Below are positions 41,843 to 50,487 of a stretch of DNA of 64,000 bases, piece after piece. Position 1 is the stretch's first letter, and each line of letters starts with the position of its first letter. The DNA comes from Dyella mobilis (GTDB lineage: Bacteria; Pseudomonadota; Gammaproteobacteria; Xanthomonadales; Rhodanobacteraceae), in NCBI RefSeq assembly GCF_016904945.1, contig NZ_JADIKF010000040.1, forward strand, positions 868,001 through 932,000, in the 5' to 3' direction. Position numbers and translations under genes: made by a program. Below the pieces are notes generated by a model. The model had not been told where the DNA came from. It saw nothing but the letters and a program-made list of their open reading frames with translations, and searched no databases.

Positions 41843-44800
41843 TCAGAAATTCAGGCTGTAATTGAGCGTCCCCATGGTGGCGTTCTCGCGCTGCGCGCTG
41901 TATTGATCCAAGCCAAATGAAATGTGGGAGCGCTGCGAGAAGCGCCAATCCAGCGACACGCCGGCGACGCTGCCGTAACGCGACAGGCCGATGCCTTCGA
42001 CCGGGGTGAACTGCTGCAAGGCCGCGAAGCTGGCGTTGGGCAGCACACCGTGCATGGCGAACGAATCCTGCCACAGCATGCGTGCGCGCAAGCTCAGGCT
42101 GGTGCCGTTGGCCATGATCCATTGGCGCGATGCACGCAACCCGAAACCACCCTGCCAGCGCTGGATCGATTGCGCGTTCGCATCCAGGCCGAACCCGTTG
42201 CCGCCCGCTTCGTTGAAACCGTCGCGTTCGACATTGGCGTACTCGAGGTCGGCATACGGGGTGAATTTCCAGTTGCCTGCATTGAAGCGATAGCCGCTTT
42301 CGCTGTAGACCACGTCGTAACGACCGTTGCTGAAGCTCGATACGCCTGCAGTCTGGGTGCCCAACAGCAATTCGCGCCGCGTATCCTGCCAATCGCTGCC
42401 GACGCCGACGCGGCCCATGGCGTACCAGTTGCCATGCACCAGGCCGCCATAGACCATGCCTTCCATCGCACGGCTGAAGCCCTGGTCGGCGCTCTGCTCG
42501 ACGTTGCCAAGGCCTTGGCTTTGGCTCAACGCATAACCAACGATGCCGCCGTTGCTGAACCCGTAATCGCCGCCGATCACGCTGCCGTTGAGCTGGAAGC
42601 CCATGCTGTCGTAGCCGCTGCGCGACATGCTGCCCTGGTAACCCAGGTTTTGCGACCAGCTCTGGAATTTGTTGAGGCTGAGCTGCTGCGGGTGATCGAG
42701 CAACCCGTCGAACCGATCGGACAGTGCACGTGTGTCGGCGTCGATGGCTTCGAAGGTCATCGCCGCGCTGGCCGCGTACATCTGCCCCGAAAGGCTGTTC
42801 AAGGACTGCTGCAACGCCGCCGTGGTCTGCGACTGCTGGATGCTGGCTGCGCTACCGACGAAGCTGCTCGGCAGCGGTTGCGCGCTCGAACCGCTCTGGA
42901 TCGTGCCATTGATGGCGTTGAACGCATTCTGCACGCGCTCGGCAGCCCCGTACGTGGCAGCCGAATAAGGCAGTCCGGTGATCTGGGTGAGATTGACCTG
43001 CTGCACATTGAGGTAAGCGTCCTGGTTGGCGTCATAGCCAAGCGTCGCCTGCAGGGTGACGGTGGAAGGCGTGCTTACCCCGGCGAAGGTTCCGGAGAAA
43101 CCTTGCGTACCCGACAGCACGACGGTGTGCGCGTTGACGACGTAACCCGAATCGGCACCGTACACGTAGAGCTGCGGGCTGTTTTCCAGGGTAACTGTGC
43201 CGGTCACCTGCAAGGCCGATCCCAACGGCACAGCCAGGCGCCCGCCCATCTGCAAATAGTTGCCCGTCATGGTGAGGTTGGTACTGCCCACCACGACCGT
43301 GCCTTGATCGTTCGACAAATTGCCATTAATCAATGGAGCGGTCGCGGTCGTCGAATTACCGGTAATCGCCAGCGTCCCCCCGGTCCCAACGAAGTTGCTT
43401 TGTGCCGAGATGGTGCCCGCCGCCAACGTACCGCCGTCGACTTCGGTGTTGAATCCGGAGAACGAGCCGGTGGTCAAGGTGCCGGCCTTCACCGTGGCGG
43501 AGAAGCCGGTAATCGAGCCGACGTTGAGCGCACCGTTGTTGACGACGATGCTGTTGCTGTACGACAGCGACACCGCATTCAAGGTGCCTCCGTTGACGAC
43601 GGTCTGTCCGTTGTAAGTTGCCGGCTGGGTGAGGTTGAGCGTGCCGGGACCGTCCATGATCACGCCGTACGTGCCGGACAGCGGGTTGTTCCAGTTCGAG
43701 TTGCCCGAGAATCCAACCTCCACGTCGGCCCAGTTGAGCAGCTCAGGACCGTTCACCGCAGCTCCCACGTTCAAGGCGCCATAGCCAAACGTGGGATTGG
43801 GCTGCGCGCCGATTGGCGTGGCGGTGCCCAGCAGCGTCTGCTGCACCTGATAGTTGGAGAAATACGGATAGGCCTGCCACACCAGTGCGGCCGCACCCGA
43901 TATCTGCGGTGCGGCGAACGACGTGCCTTCCACCAGGTAATAGGTGGGGTTGGCGGTGGTGGAGAGCGTGTCCTTGTCCAGCACCACGACATCGCCCGGC
44001 GCGGCCAGGCAGTAGTTCATCGCGACGCCGCACTTGTTCGAGTAGCTTTCCAGTTGGGTCGGCGTGTTGCTGTTGAGCGCAACGGCGACCAGCCATCCCT
44101 TCTGCAGCGCGGGGTCGTTCGCAACGGTCGGCAGCGAAGCGATGGTGCTGGGATTGGCCTGCGAATCGTTGCCCGCCGCAAACACCACCAGGCCGTTGTG
44201 CTGTTCGATAAACGGCGCATAAGCCTGATCGAAAGCCTGGGTCGTGGCGGTATCGGTGCTGCTCCAGGTGATGCCGCCCCAGGAGTTGTTCATGACCTGC
44301 ACGCCGGCACCGATCAATTGCTGGTTCACCTGTCCCAGCGGAGTGGCATCGGAGGGAGTCACCTGCGAAGGCGCGGTAGAACCGTTGTCGTCCGGAGCGC
44401 TGTCGTCGATGATGCGCGCGGACACCAGGTCGGCCCCCGGGGCGATGCCGCCGGCGAAGTTCTGGTAGGACACACCCGCCGCGATCTGCGACACCCAGGT
44501 GCCGTGTCCCACGACATCGGGAATGCTGGTGTTGTTGGTGGTTGGATCGACGTCGATGAATTCCTGCGTGACGCGTCCGGCGATCGCCGGATTGTTCGGC
44601 ATGATGCCGCTGTCGACGACGCCGATAGTTACGCCTGCGCCAGTAAAGCCCGCCTGATGCGCCGCCGCCGCGTTGGTCTCGCTGATCTGCGCCGTTTCCT
44701 GCTGCGGCGTCACCGTGACGCCGCTAGGCGAGGGAGAAGGGGACGAAGGCGAGGGAGAAGGAGAAGATATGGCGGGGGAACCGCCCATGACGTTGCTGTT

Positions 44801-44893
44801 GCCGCCGCCGCCCCCGCAACCGGTCAATCCCAAGGCAAGACTAATCAATACGGCGATGTCGCGCCGACGCGAAAACTGCAATCCAGTTGCCAT
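41843..44893 (-). CDS. Autotransporter S8 (subtilisin-like) serine protease
   Basis: A 1016-residue outer-membrane autotransporter. The N-terminus carries a lipoprotein-type signal LGLTGCGGGGG (C26), then a Ser/Pro linker. The subtilase domain (~68-385) has D94 in GVVDSGIMPN, H130 in VVGHGTWVSQ and S325 in EGTSFAAPQISG. Glycine/asparagine-rich repeats typical of a passenger helix follow (~400-640). The last ~280 residues form the beta-barrel, ending in the aromatic SLNF expected for outer-membrane insertion. The ATG at 44893 follows AGGGGTAAG; upstream frame to 45028 is discarded. The protease probably acts at the cell surface. Confidence 0.92.
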   Translation of the reverse strand: MATGLQFSRRRDIAVLISLALGLTGCGGGGGNSNVMGGSPAISSPSPSPSSPSPSPSGVTVTPQQETAQISETNAAAAHQAGFTGAGVTIGVVDSGIMPNNPAIAGRVTQEFIDVDPTTNNTSIPDVVGHGTWVSQIAAGVSYQNFAGGIAPGADLVSARIIDDSAPDDNGSTAPSQVTPSDATPLGQVNQQLIGAGVQVMNNSWGGITWSSTDTATTQAFDQAYAPFIEQHNGLVVFAAGNDSQANPSTIASLPTVANDPALQKGWLVAVALNSNTPTQLESYSNKCGVAMNYCLAAPGDVVVLDKDTLSTTANPTYYLVEGTSFAAPQISGAAALVWQAYPYFSNYQVQQTLLGTATPIGAQPNPTFGYGALNVGAAVNGPELLNWADVEVGFSGNSNWNNPLSGTYGVIMDGPGTLNLTQPATYNGQTVVNGGTLNAVSLSYSNSIVVNNGALNVGSITGFSATVKAGTLTTGSFSGFNTEVDGGTLAAGTISAQSNFVGTGGTLAITGNSTTATAPLINGNLSNDQGTVVVGSTNLTMTGNYLQMGGRLAVPLGSALQVTGTVTLENSPQLYVYGADSGYVVNAHTVVLSGTQGFSGTFAGVSTPSTVTLQATLGYDANQDAYLNVQQVNLTQITGLPYSAATYGAAERVQNAFNAINGTIQSGSSAQPLPSSFVGSAASIQQSQTTAALQQSLNSLSGQMYAASAAMTFEAIDADTRALSDRFDGLLDHPQQLSLNKFQSWSQNLGYQGSMSRSGYDSMGFQLNGSVIGGDYGFSNGGIVGYALSQSQGLGNVEQSADQGFSRAMEGMVYGGLVHGNWYAMGRVGVGSDWQDTRRELLLGTQTAGVSSFSNGRYDVVYSESGYRFNAGNWKFTPYADLEYANVERDGFNEAGGNGFGLDANAQSIQRWQGGFGLRASRQWIMANGTSLSLRARMLWQDSFAMHGVLPNASFAALQQFTPVEGIGLSRYGSVAGVSLDWRFSQRSHISFGLDQYSAQRENATMGTLNYSLNF

Positions 44894-45135
44894 GTTACTT
44901 ACCCCTAATTGTCGATGTTGGTCCCCACAACACGTAGAGCCGCCGCCACTCCAGTGGCGCCGTCCAAGCCATAGCTTATTCGTTCGCTTCATAGGAATGC
45001 GAGCACTCGCGAGTACGCGATTTCTCACGAAAATTTAGGTTTGCTGCTTTGCACCCAAGGCTGCGATAATCCGCAAGTTATTTCCCCAGCGTCGCCCTTG
45101 GCGGGGTACGCGTCAAAGCTCCTTCGGAGACCACC

Positions 45136-46320
45136 ATGTCGGACGTCAGCGTTGTCATTGCAGGTGCCAAGCGCACCGCCATCGGCTCTTTCCTCGGCCA
45201 GTTCACCGGCGTACCCACCCCCAAGCTCGGCGCTACGGCGATCCGCGCGGCGCTTGAACAGGCCGGTGTCGGGGTTGGCGACGTGAGCGAGGTGATCATG
45301 GGCTGCGTGCTGCCGGCCAACCTCGGCCAGGCCCCTGCCCGCCAGGCCGCACTACAGGCCGGGCTGCCCACCGGCGCCGGCTGCACCACGATCAACAAGG
45401 TCTGCGGCTCGGGCATGAAGGCCATCATGCTGGGCCACGACCTGATCAAGGCCGGTTCGGCGGCCGTGGTGGTGGCTGGCGGCATGGAATCGATGACCAA
45501 TGCGCCGCACATGGTCAACGCCCGTGGCGGCATCCGCTACGGCGACGGCCAGCTGGTCGATCACATGGCATGGGACGGCCTGACCAACCCCTACGACGGC
45601 AAGGCGATGGGCGTGTTCGGCGAGCTGTGCGCGGACAAGTACCACTTCAGCCGCGAAGAGCAGGACGCCTTTGCAATCGAGTCGGTGAACCGCTCCAAGG
45701 CCGCCCAGGCATCGGGCGCGTTTGCCGATGAAATCGTGCCGGTGACCGTGTCCGGCCGCAAGGGTGATGTGCAGGTGGACACCGACGAACAGCCGGGCCG
45801 CTCGGACCTTGCCAAGATCCCCACCCTCAAGCCCGCGTTCCGCAAGGAAAACGGCACCATCACCGCCGCCAGCTCGTCGAGCATCTCCGACGGCGCCGCC
45901 GCGGTGATCCTGCTCTCGGCCGATGACGCCAAGGCACGCGGCATCAAGCCGCTCGCCCGCATCGTGGCCCATGCCACCCACTCGCAGGAGCCGGAGTGGT
46001 TCACCACCGCCCCGGTATCGGCCATCAACAAGGTGCTGGACAAGGCCGGCTGGAAGGTCGGCGACGTCGACCTGTTCGAGGTCAACGAGGCCTTTGCCGT
46101 GGTGGCCATGGCGCCGATGCGCGAGCTCGGCATTCCGCACGACAAGCTCAACGTCAACGGCGGCGCATGCGCCCTGGGCCATCCCATTGGCGCGAGCGGT
46201 GCCCGCCTGGTCGTTACCCTGCTCAATGCCCTGAAAACCCGTGGCTTGCGCCGCGGCGTGGCTTCGCTTTGCATCGGTGGTGGCGAAGCCACGGCCATCG
46301 CCGTGGAGCGTTTGGATTAA
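45136..46320 (+). CDS. Acetyl-CoA C-acetyltransferase (thiolase)
   Basis: A 394-residue thiolase. The nucleophile is C90 in INKVCGSGMKA, the basic histidine is H349 in ACALGHPIGASGAR and the second cysteine is C379 in SLCIGGGEA. It interconverts acetoacetyl-CoA and two acetyl-CoA, the last step after HMG-CoA lyase once acetoacetate is activated. Length and motifs fit biosynthetic/AtoB-type thiolases. It lies among the leucine degradation genes, supporting a catabolic role. Confidence 0.92.
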   Translation: MSDVSVVIAGAKRTAIGSFLGQFTGVPTPKLGATAIRAALEQAGVGVGDVSEVIMGCVLPANLGQAPARQAALQAGLPTGAGCTTINKVCGSGMKAIMLGHDLIKAGSAAVVVAGGMESMTNAPHMVNARGGIRYGDGQLVDHMAWDGLTNPYDGKAMGVFGELCADKYHFSREEQDAFAIESVNRSKAAQASGAFADEIVPVTVSGRKGDVQVDTDEQPGRSDLAKIPTLKPAFRKENGTITAASSSSISDGAAAVILLSADDAKARGIKPLARIVAHATHSQEPEWFTTAPVSAINKVLDKAGWKVGDVDLFEVNEAFAVVAMAPMRELGIPHDKLNVNGGACALGHPIGASGARLVVTLLNALKTRGLRRGVASLCIGGGEATAIAVERLD

Positions 46321-46472
46321 ACCACCGTCCCACGTGTGGTCCGGCAGGGGTGCTTCCCCTGCCGCTGGTTTAATGTGGTGTAAAAGTTGTTTAAGAAACA
46401 GGTAGCGCACTTAACACGAACGCGCTATTAATAATCGTGCCAATTGGCATTCCACGGCTAAGGAGATCCATC

Positions 46473-46859
46473 ATGAAGTTCACGCGTACCCTTCTCGCCT
46501 CCGCGCTTGTCGCGCTGCTGGCGGCTTGCAGCAACGGCGCGCAGGATGCCGCGCAGGACGCACAGAAGTCGGCTGACCAGGCCCAGCAAGCCGCTTCGCA
46601 GGCTGCTGACCAGGCTCAGAAGGCCGCTGCCACCGCTTCCACCGCTGCCGCTCCGGCTGCTGCTCCGGCTTCCACCGCTGCTGCCCCGGCTGCTGCTCCG
46701 GCTTCCACCGCTGCTGCTGCTCCGGCTTCGACCGCCGCTCCCGCCGCTGGCGATGCGATGAAGAGCGCCGCTGCTGACGCATCGCAGGCTGCCGGCAAGG
46801 CTGCCGACGCTGCCAAGTCGGCCGCTACCGCTGCCAAGGACGCCACGAAGGGTAACTAA
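46473..46859 (+). CDS. Ala/Pro-rich low-complexity lipoprotein
   Basis: A 128-residue lipoprotein with lipobox LLAACS (C20). The mature part is almost only Ala, Gln, Lys, Asp, Pro, Ser and Thr. A helical part (AQDAQKSADQAQQAASQAAD) is followed by APAAAPASTA-type repeats (~55-90) and another Ala/Lys helix. It resembles small Lpp- or spacer-like periplasmic lipoproteins, but no family is assigned. AAGGAG is eight bases before the ATG at 46473. The repeated DNA makes the length prone to variation. A terminator follows. Confidence 0.75.
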   Translation: MKFTRTLLASALVALLAACSNGAQDAAQDAQKSADQAQQAASQAADQAQKAAATASTAAAPAAAPASTAAAPAAAPASTAAAAPASTAAPAAGDAMKSAAADASQAAGKAADAAKSAATAAKDATKGN

Positions 46860-46878
46860 TCCTTCGTTGAGCTTCCGA

Positions 46879-46910
46879 AAACCGGCCGCCTTCGGGCGGC
46901 CGGTTTTTTT
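46879..46910 (+). terminator. Rho-independent terminator
   Basis: AACCGGCCGCC-TTCG-GGCGGCCGGTT followed by TTTTT, 20 bases after the Ala-rich lipoprotein stop. Confidence 0.93.
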
Positions 46911-47015
46911 GTGGGGGTTGCCCCAGGGCAATCGTCAAGCTGCGGGCGCAAATGCAGAGCAACCGCCCTCGCCGTTATCATCCACGGTTTGCCCCTTACG
47001 GTCGCAGCACCTGCC

Positions 47016-48623
47016 ATGAGCGTCCTCACTTCGCAGATCGATTCCCGTTCCCCCGAATTCCAGGCCGGCAGTACGCAATTGCGCACCCTGGTTGAAGATC
47101 TGCACCGAGAGCTGGTCCGCAGCGCCGAAGGCGGCGGTGCCAAAGCTCGCGAGAAACACGTGTCCCGTGGCAAGTTGCTGCCGCGCGAGCGCATCCGCGC
47201 CCTGCTCGACCCGGGTTCGCCCTTCCTGGAACTGTCGCCCCTCGCCGCCCACGGCATGTACGAGGACGCCGCTCCGGCCGCGGGTGTCATTACCGGTATC
47301 GGCCGCGTGCACGGGATCGAGGTGGTGATCGTCGCCAACGACGCCACCGTCAAGGGCGGCACCTATTTCCCGATGACGGTGAAAAAACACCTGCGCGCGC
47401 AGGAAGTGGCGTTGGAAAACCGCCTGCCGTGCATCTACCTGGTCGATTCGGGCGGTGCATTCCTCCCGTTGCAGGACGAAGTCTTTCCGGACAAGGAGCA
47501 TTTCGGCCGCATCTTCTACAACCAGGCGCGCATGTCCGGCCTGGGCATCCCGCAGATCGCGGTGGTGATGGGCTCGTGCACCGCCGGCGGCGCGTACGTG
47601 CCGGCGATGAGCGACGAAACGATCATCGTGCGCGAGCAAGGCACCATCTTCCTGGGCGGCCCGCCGCTAGTGAAGGCCGCCACCGGCGAAGTGGTGGACG
47701 CCGAGGCGCTCGGCGGCGCGGACGTGCACACCGCCACCTCGGGCGTGGCCGACCACTTCGCCGAAAACGACGCGCACGCGCTGTCGATCGCACGCGACAT
47801 CGTGGCCAGCCTCAACCGCAAGAAGACCATGCCGCTCGCGCTACAGACGCCGGTCGAACCGCGCTACCCCGCCGAAGAATTGTACGGCGTGATCCCGCAG
47901 GATACCCGCCGCCCGTTCGACATCCGCGAAGTGATCGCGCGTATCGTCGACGGCTCCGAATTCCACGAATTCAAGGCGCGCTACGGCAAGACCCTGGTCT
48001 GCGGCTTTGCGCACATTCATGGTTATCCGGTGGGCATCGTCGCCAACAATGGCATCCTGTTTTCAGAATCCGCGCTCAAGGGCGCGCACTTCATCGAGCT
48101 GTGCAACCAGCGCAACGTGCCGCTGGTATTCCTGCAGAACATCACCGGCTTCATGGTCGGCAAGAAATACGAGAACGCAGGTATCGCCAAAGACGGCGCC
48201 AAGATGGTTACCGCCGTTGCCTGCTCGCACGTGCCGAAATTCACCGTAGTGATCGGCGGCAGCTTCGGCGCCGGCAACTACGCCATGTGTGGGCGCGCCT
48301 ATGGCGCACGCTTCCTCTGGATGTGGCCGAACGCCCGTATCAGTGTGATGGGCGGCGAACAGGCAGCGAGCGTGTTGGCGACCGTGAAGCGCGACGGCCT
48401 CGAAGCGTCCGGCAAAAGCTGGAGCGCGGAAGAAGAAGACGCCTTCAAAAATCCAATCCGCGAGCAGTACGAGCATCAGGGTCACCCCTATTACGCCAGC
48501 GCGCGCCTGTGGGACGACGGCATCATCGACCCGGCCGATACCCGTCGCGTGTTGGGGCTGGCCATCTCCGCTTCGTTGAACGCGCCGATCGAGCCGCAGC
48601 GCTACGGCGTGTTCCGCATGTAA
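47016..48623 (+). CDS. liuB: Methylcrotonyl-CoA carboxylase, carboxyltransferase (beta) subunit
   Basis: A 535-residue carboxyltransferase with the N- and C-terminal crotonase-like domains. Family blocks include KLLPRERIRALLDPGSPFLE, CIYLVDSGGAFLPLQDEVFP, GSCTAGGAYVPAMSDE and GSFGAGNYAMCGRAYG. VDSGGAFLPLQ and WMWPNARISVMGGEQAA are characteristic of the methylcrotonyl-CoA form as opposed to propionyl-CoA carboxylase. It transfers CO2 from biotin on the alpha subunit (57879) to 3-methylcrotonyl-CoA. The two subunit genes are ~9 kb apart, which is unusual. Confidence 0.93.
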   Translation: MSVLTSQIDSRSPEFQAGSTQLRTLVEDLHRELVRSAEGGGAKAREKHVSRGKLLPRERIRALLDPGSPFLELSPLAAHGMYEDAAPAAGVITGIGRVHGIEVVIVANDATVKGGTYFPMTVKKHLRAQEVALENRLPCIYLVDSGGAFLPLQDEVFPDKEHFGRIFYNQARMSGLGIPQIAVVMGSCTAGGAYVPAMSDETIIVREQGTIFLGGPPLVKAATGEVVDAEALGGADVHTATSGVADHFAENDAHALSIARDIVASLNRKKTMPLALQTPVEPRYPAEELYGVIPQDTRRPFDIREVIARIVDGSEFHEFKARYGKTLVCGFAHIHGYPVGIVANNGILFSESALKGAHFIELCNQRNVPLVFLQNITGFMVGKKYENAGIAKDGAKMVTAVACSHVPKFTVVIGGSFGAGNYAMCGRAYGARFLWMWPNARISVMGGEQAASVLATVKRDGLEASGKSWSAEEEDAFKNPIREQYEHQGHPYYASARLWDDGIIDPADTRRVLGLAISASLNAPIEPQRYGVFRM

Positions 48624-48795
48624 CGGCTTTACGGGTGCCGAGTATCCGCATCGCTGCGCAACCCGCCACCTGCAACCGCCATTTCCGCCAAAACGGAAAT
48701 GGCGCGGCCCAAGAAGTGCTGTTGCTTCGGTCTTGCAGGCGTGTCGAAAACACGTTCGCGACACCTCATTCAAGGATGTTTCAGGGGACAACGCA

Positions 48796-50487
48796 ATGAT
48801 CGTCGGCATCGACCTGGGAACCACCCATTCGCTCATCGGTTGCTACGGCGACACCGGTCCGCAGCTGTTTCGCAACGCACTTGGCAACTACCTCACCCCT
48901 TCGGCGGTAAGCGTCGACGAGCAAGGGCACGTGCTGGTCGGCGAAGCGGCGCGCGATCGCTTGATCAGCCACCCGGCATCGAGCATCGCCGCCTTCAAGC
49001 GTCGCATGGGCACGCCCCGCGAAACCCAGCTCGGCGGCCGCAGCTTTCGGCCGGAAGAATTGTCCGCGCTGGTGCTGCGCAGCCTGCTTGCCGATGCCGA
49101 AACCGCGCTCGGTGCAAAAATCGAAGAAGCGGTGATCAGCGTGCCGGCCTATTTTTCCGACGCACAGCGCAAAGCCACCCGTGCCGCGGGCGAACTGGCC
49201 GGTATCAAGGTGGAACGTCTCATCAACGAACCGACCGCTGCGGCTCTCGCCTACGGCTTGCAGGAACGACAGGAAGGCAGCCGTTTTATGGTATTCGATC
49301 TGGGCGGCGGTACCTTCGACGTGTCGGTGCTGGAGATGTTCGAGGGCGTCGTCGAAGTGCATGCCAGCGCAGGCGACAACTTCCTCGGCGGCGAGGATTT
49401 CCTGGATGTGCTGCAGAACGCATGCCTGACGGACCTGAAGCTGCACGCCGACGATTTCTCGCCAGTGGAGCGCGGCTCGCTGCGTCGCCGCCTGGAAGCG
49501 GCCAAGCGCAACCTCAGCCAGCATGGGGAAATATCCGTCGAAACCCGGACCGGCAAGCACGAAATCAAGTGGCACATCGATCAGGAACGCTTTGCGAGCC
49601 TGGCCGAACCGTTGATGCAACGCATGCGCGCACCACTCGAGCGTGCACTGCGCGACGCACGCCTGCATCCGGAGCAACTCAACGAAATCGTGCTGGTCGG
49701 CGGCGCCAGCCGCATGCCGCTGGTATCGCGCCTGATCGCGCGCATGTTCGGCAAGCTGCCGCTGCGCCACGTCAATCCGGATGAAGCGATCGCGCTGGGC
49801 GCCTGCGTCGCCGCTGGCATGAAAAGCCGCGACGCGACGTTGGAAGAAATCATTCTTACCGACGTATGCCCCTATACGCTGGGCGTGGAAGTCGGCCAGC
49901 GCGACGCACGCGGCAACGTGCAGAACGGGCTGTTTTCGCCGATCATTCACCGCAATAGCGTGGTACCGGTCAGCCGCGAAAGCAGCTATTGGCCGATGAC
50001 CGAACAACAGACCGCGCTCAGCCTGAAGGTTTACCAGGGCGAAAATCCGCTGGTCAACAACAACATCAAGCTGGGCGAGCTGGACATCCCGCTCAATCCC
50101 GCATTGTCCGTCTCGCAGAATGAGGTCGTGGTGCGTTTCACCTACGATATCAACGGAGTCCTGCAAATCGAGGCCACGCCCAAAGCCAGCGGATTGCGCC
50201 ACGAACTGCTATTGGAACAGAACCCGGGCACACTGAGCGAAACCGAACTTCGTACCCGCCTTGCCGCCCTTTCGGAACTGAAAATCCATCCCCGCGAGAA
50301 GCAGGAAAATCTCGCCCTGCTTGCGCGCGCCGAGCGGCTGTTCGAAGAACACCTCACTTCGCGCCAGGTGCTGCAGCAATGGATCGGGCAATTCCGCCAG
50401 ACCCTGGAAAGCCAGGATGAACGCCTGATCCAGAACCATCGGCAGCAATTCGGCAGCGCACTGGACTCGCTGGAAACACAACTGTGA
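48796..50487 (+). CDS. hscC: HscC-type Hsp70 chaperone
   Basis: A 563-residue Hsp70 homologue. The ATPase domain begins IVGIDLGTTHSLIGCYGD and contains VISVPAYFSDAQRKATRAAG, LINEPTAAALAYGL, FDLGGGTFDVSVLE and VLVGGASRMPLV. The substrate-binding part is shorter than DnaK's (total ~560 versus ~640), and the C-terminus ends without a lid EEVD-type tail, as in HscC. The ATG at 48796 starts the conserved strand. It overlaps the J-like gene by four bases (GTGA), so the pair is co-translated and probably works together. Confidence 0.88.
   Translation: MIVGIDLGTTHSLIGCYGDTGPQLFRNALGNYLTPSAVSVDEQGHVLVGEAARDRLISHPASSIAAFKRRMGTPRETQLGGRSFRPEELSALVLRSLLADAETALGAKIEEAVISVPAYFSDAQRKATRAAGELAGIKVERLINEPTAAALAYGLQERQEGSRFMVFDLGGGTFDVSVLEMFEGVVEVHASAGDNFLGGEDFLDVLQNACLTDLKLHADDFSPVERGSLRRRLEAAKRNLSQHGEISVETRTGKHEIKWHIDQERFASLAEPLMQRMRAPLERALRDARLHPEQLNEIVLVGGASRMPLVSRLIARMFGKLPLRHVNPDEAIALGACVAAGMKSRDATLEEIILTDVCPYTLGVEVGQRDARGNVQNGLFSPIIHRNSVVPVSRESSYWPMTEQQTALSLKVYQGENPLVNNNIKLGELDIPLNPALSVSQNEVVVRFTYDINGVLQIEATPKASGLRHELLLEQNPGTLSETELRTRLAALSELKIHPREKQENLALLARAERLFEEHLTSRQVLQQWIGQFRQTLESQDERLIQNHRQQFGSALDSLETQL

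Noticed and set aside
41924..44908. 994-residue open frame on the plus strand
   Set aside because: Antisense to the S8 autotransporter. It has no domain, and its Arg/His/Gly-rich composition is typical of a shadow frame.
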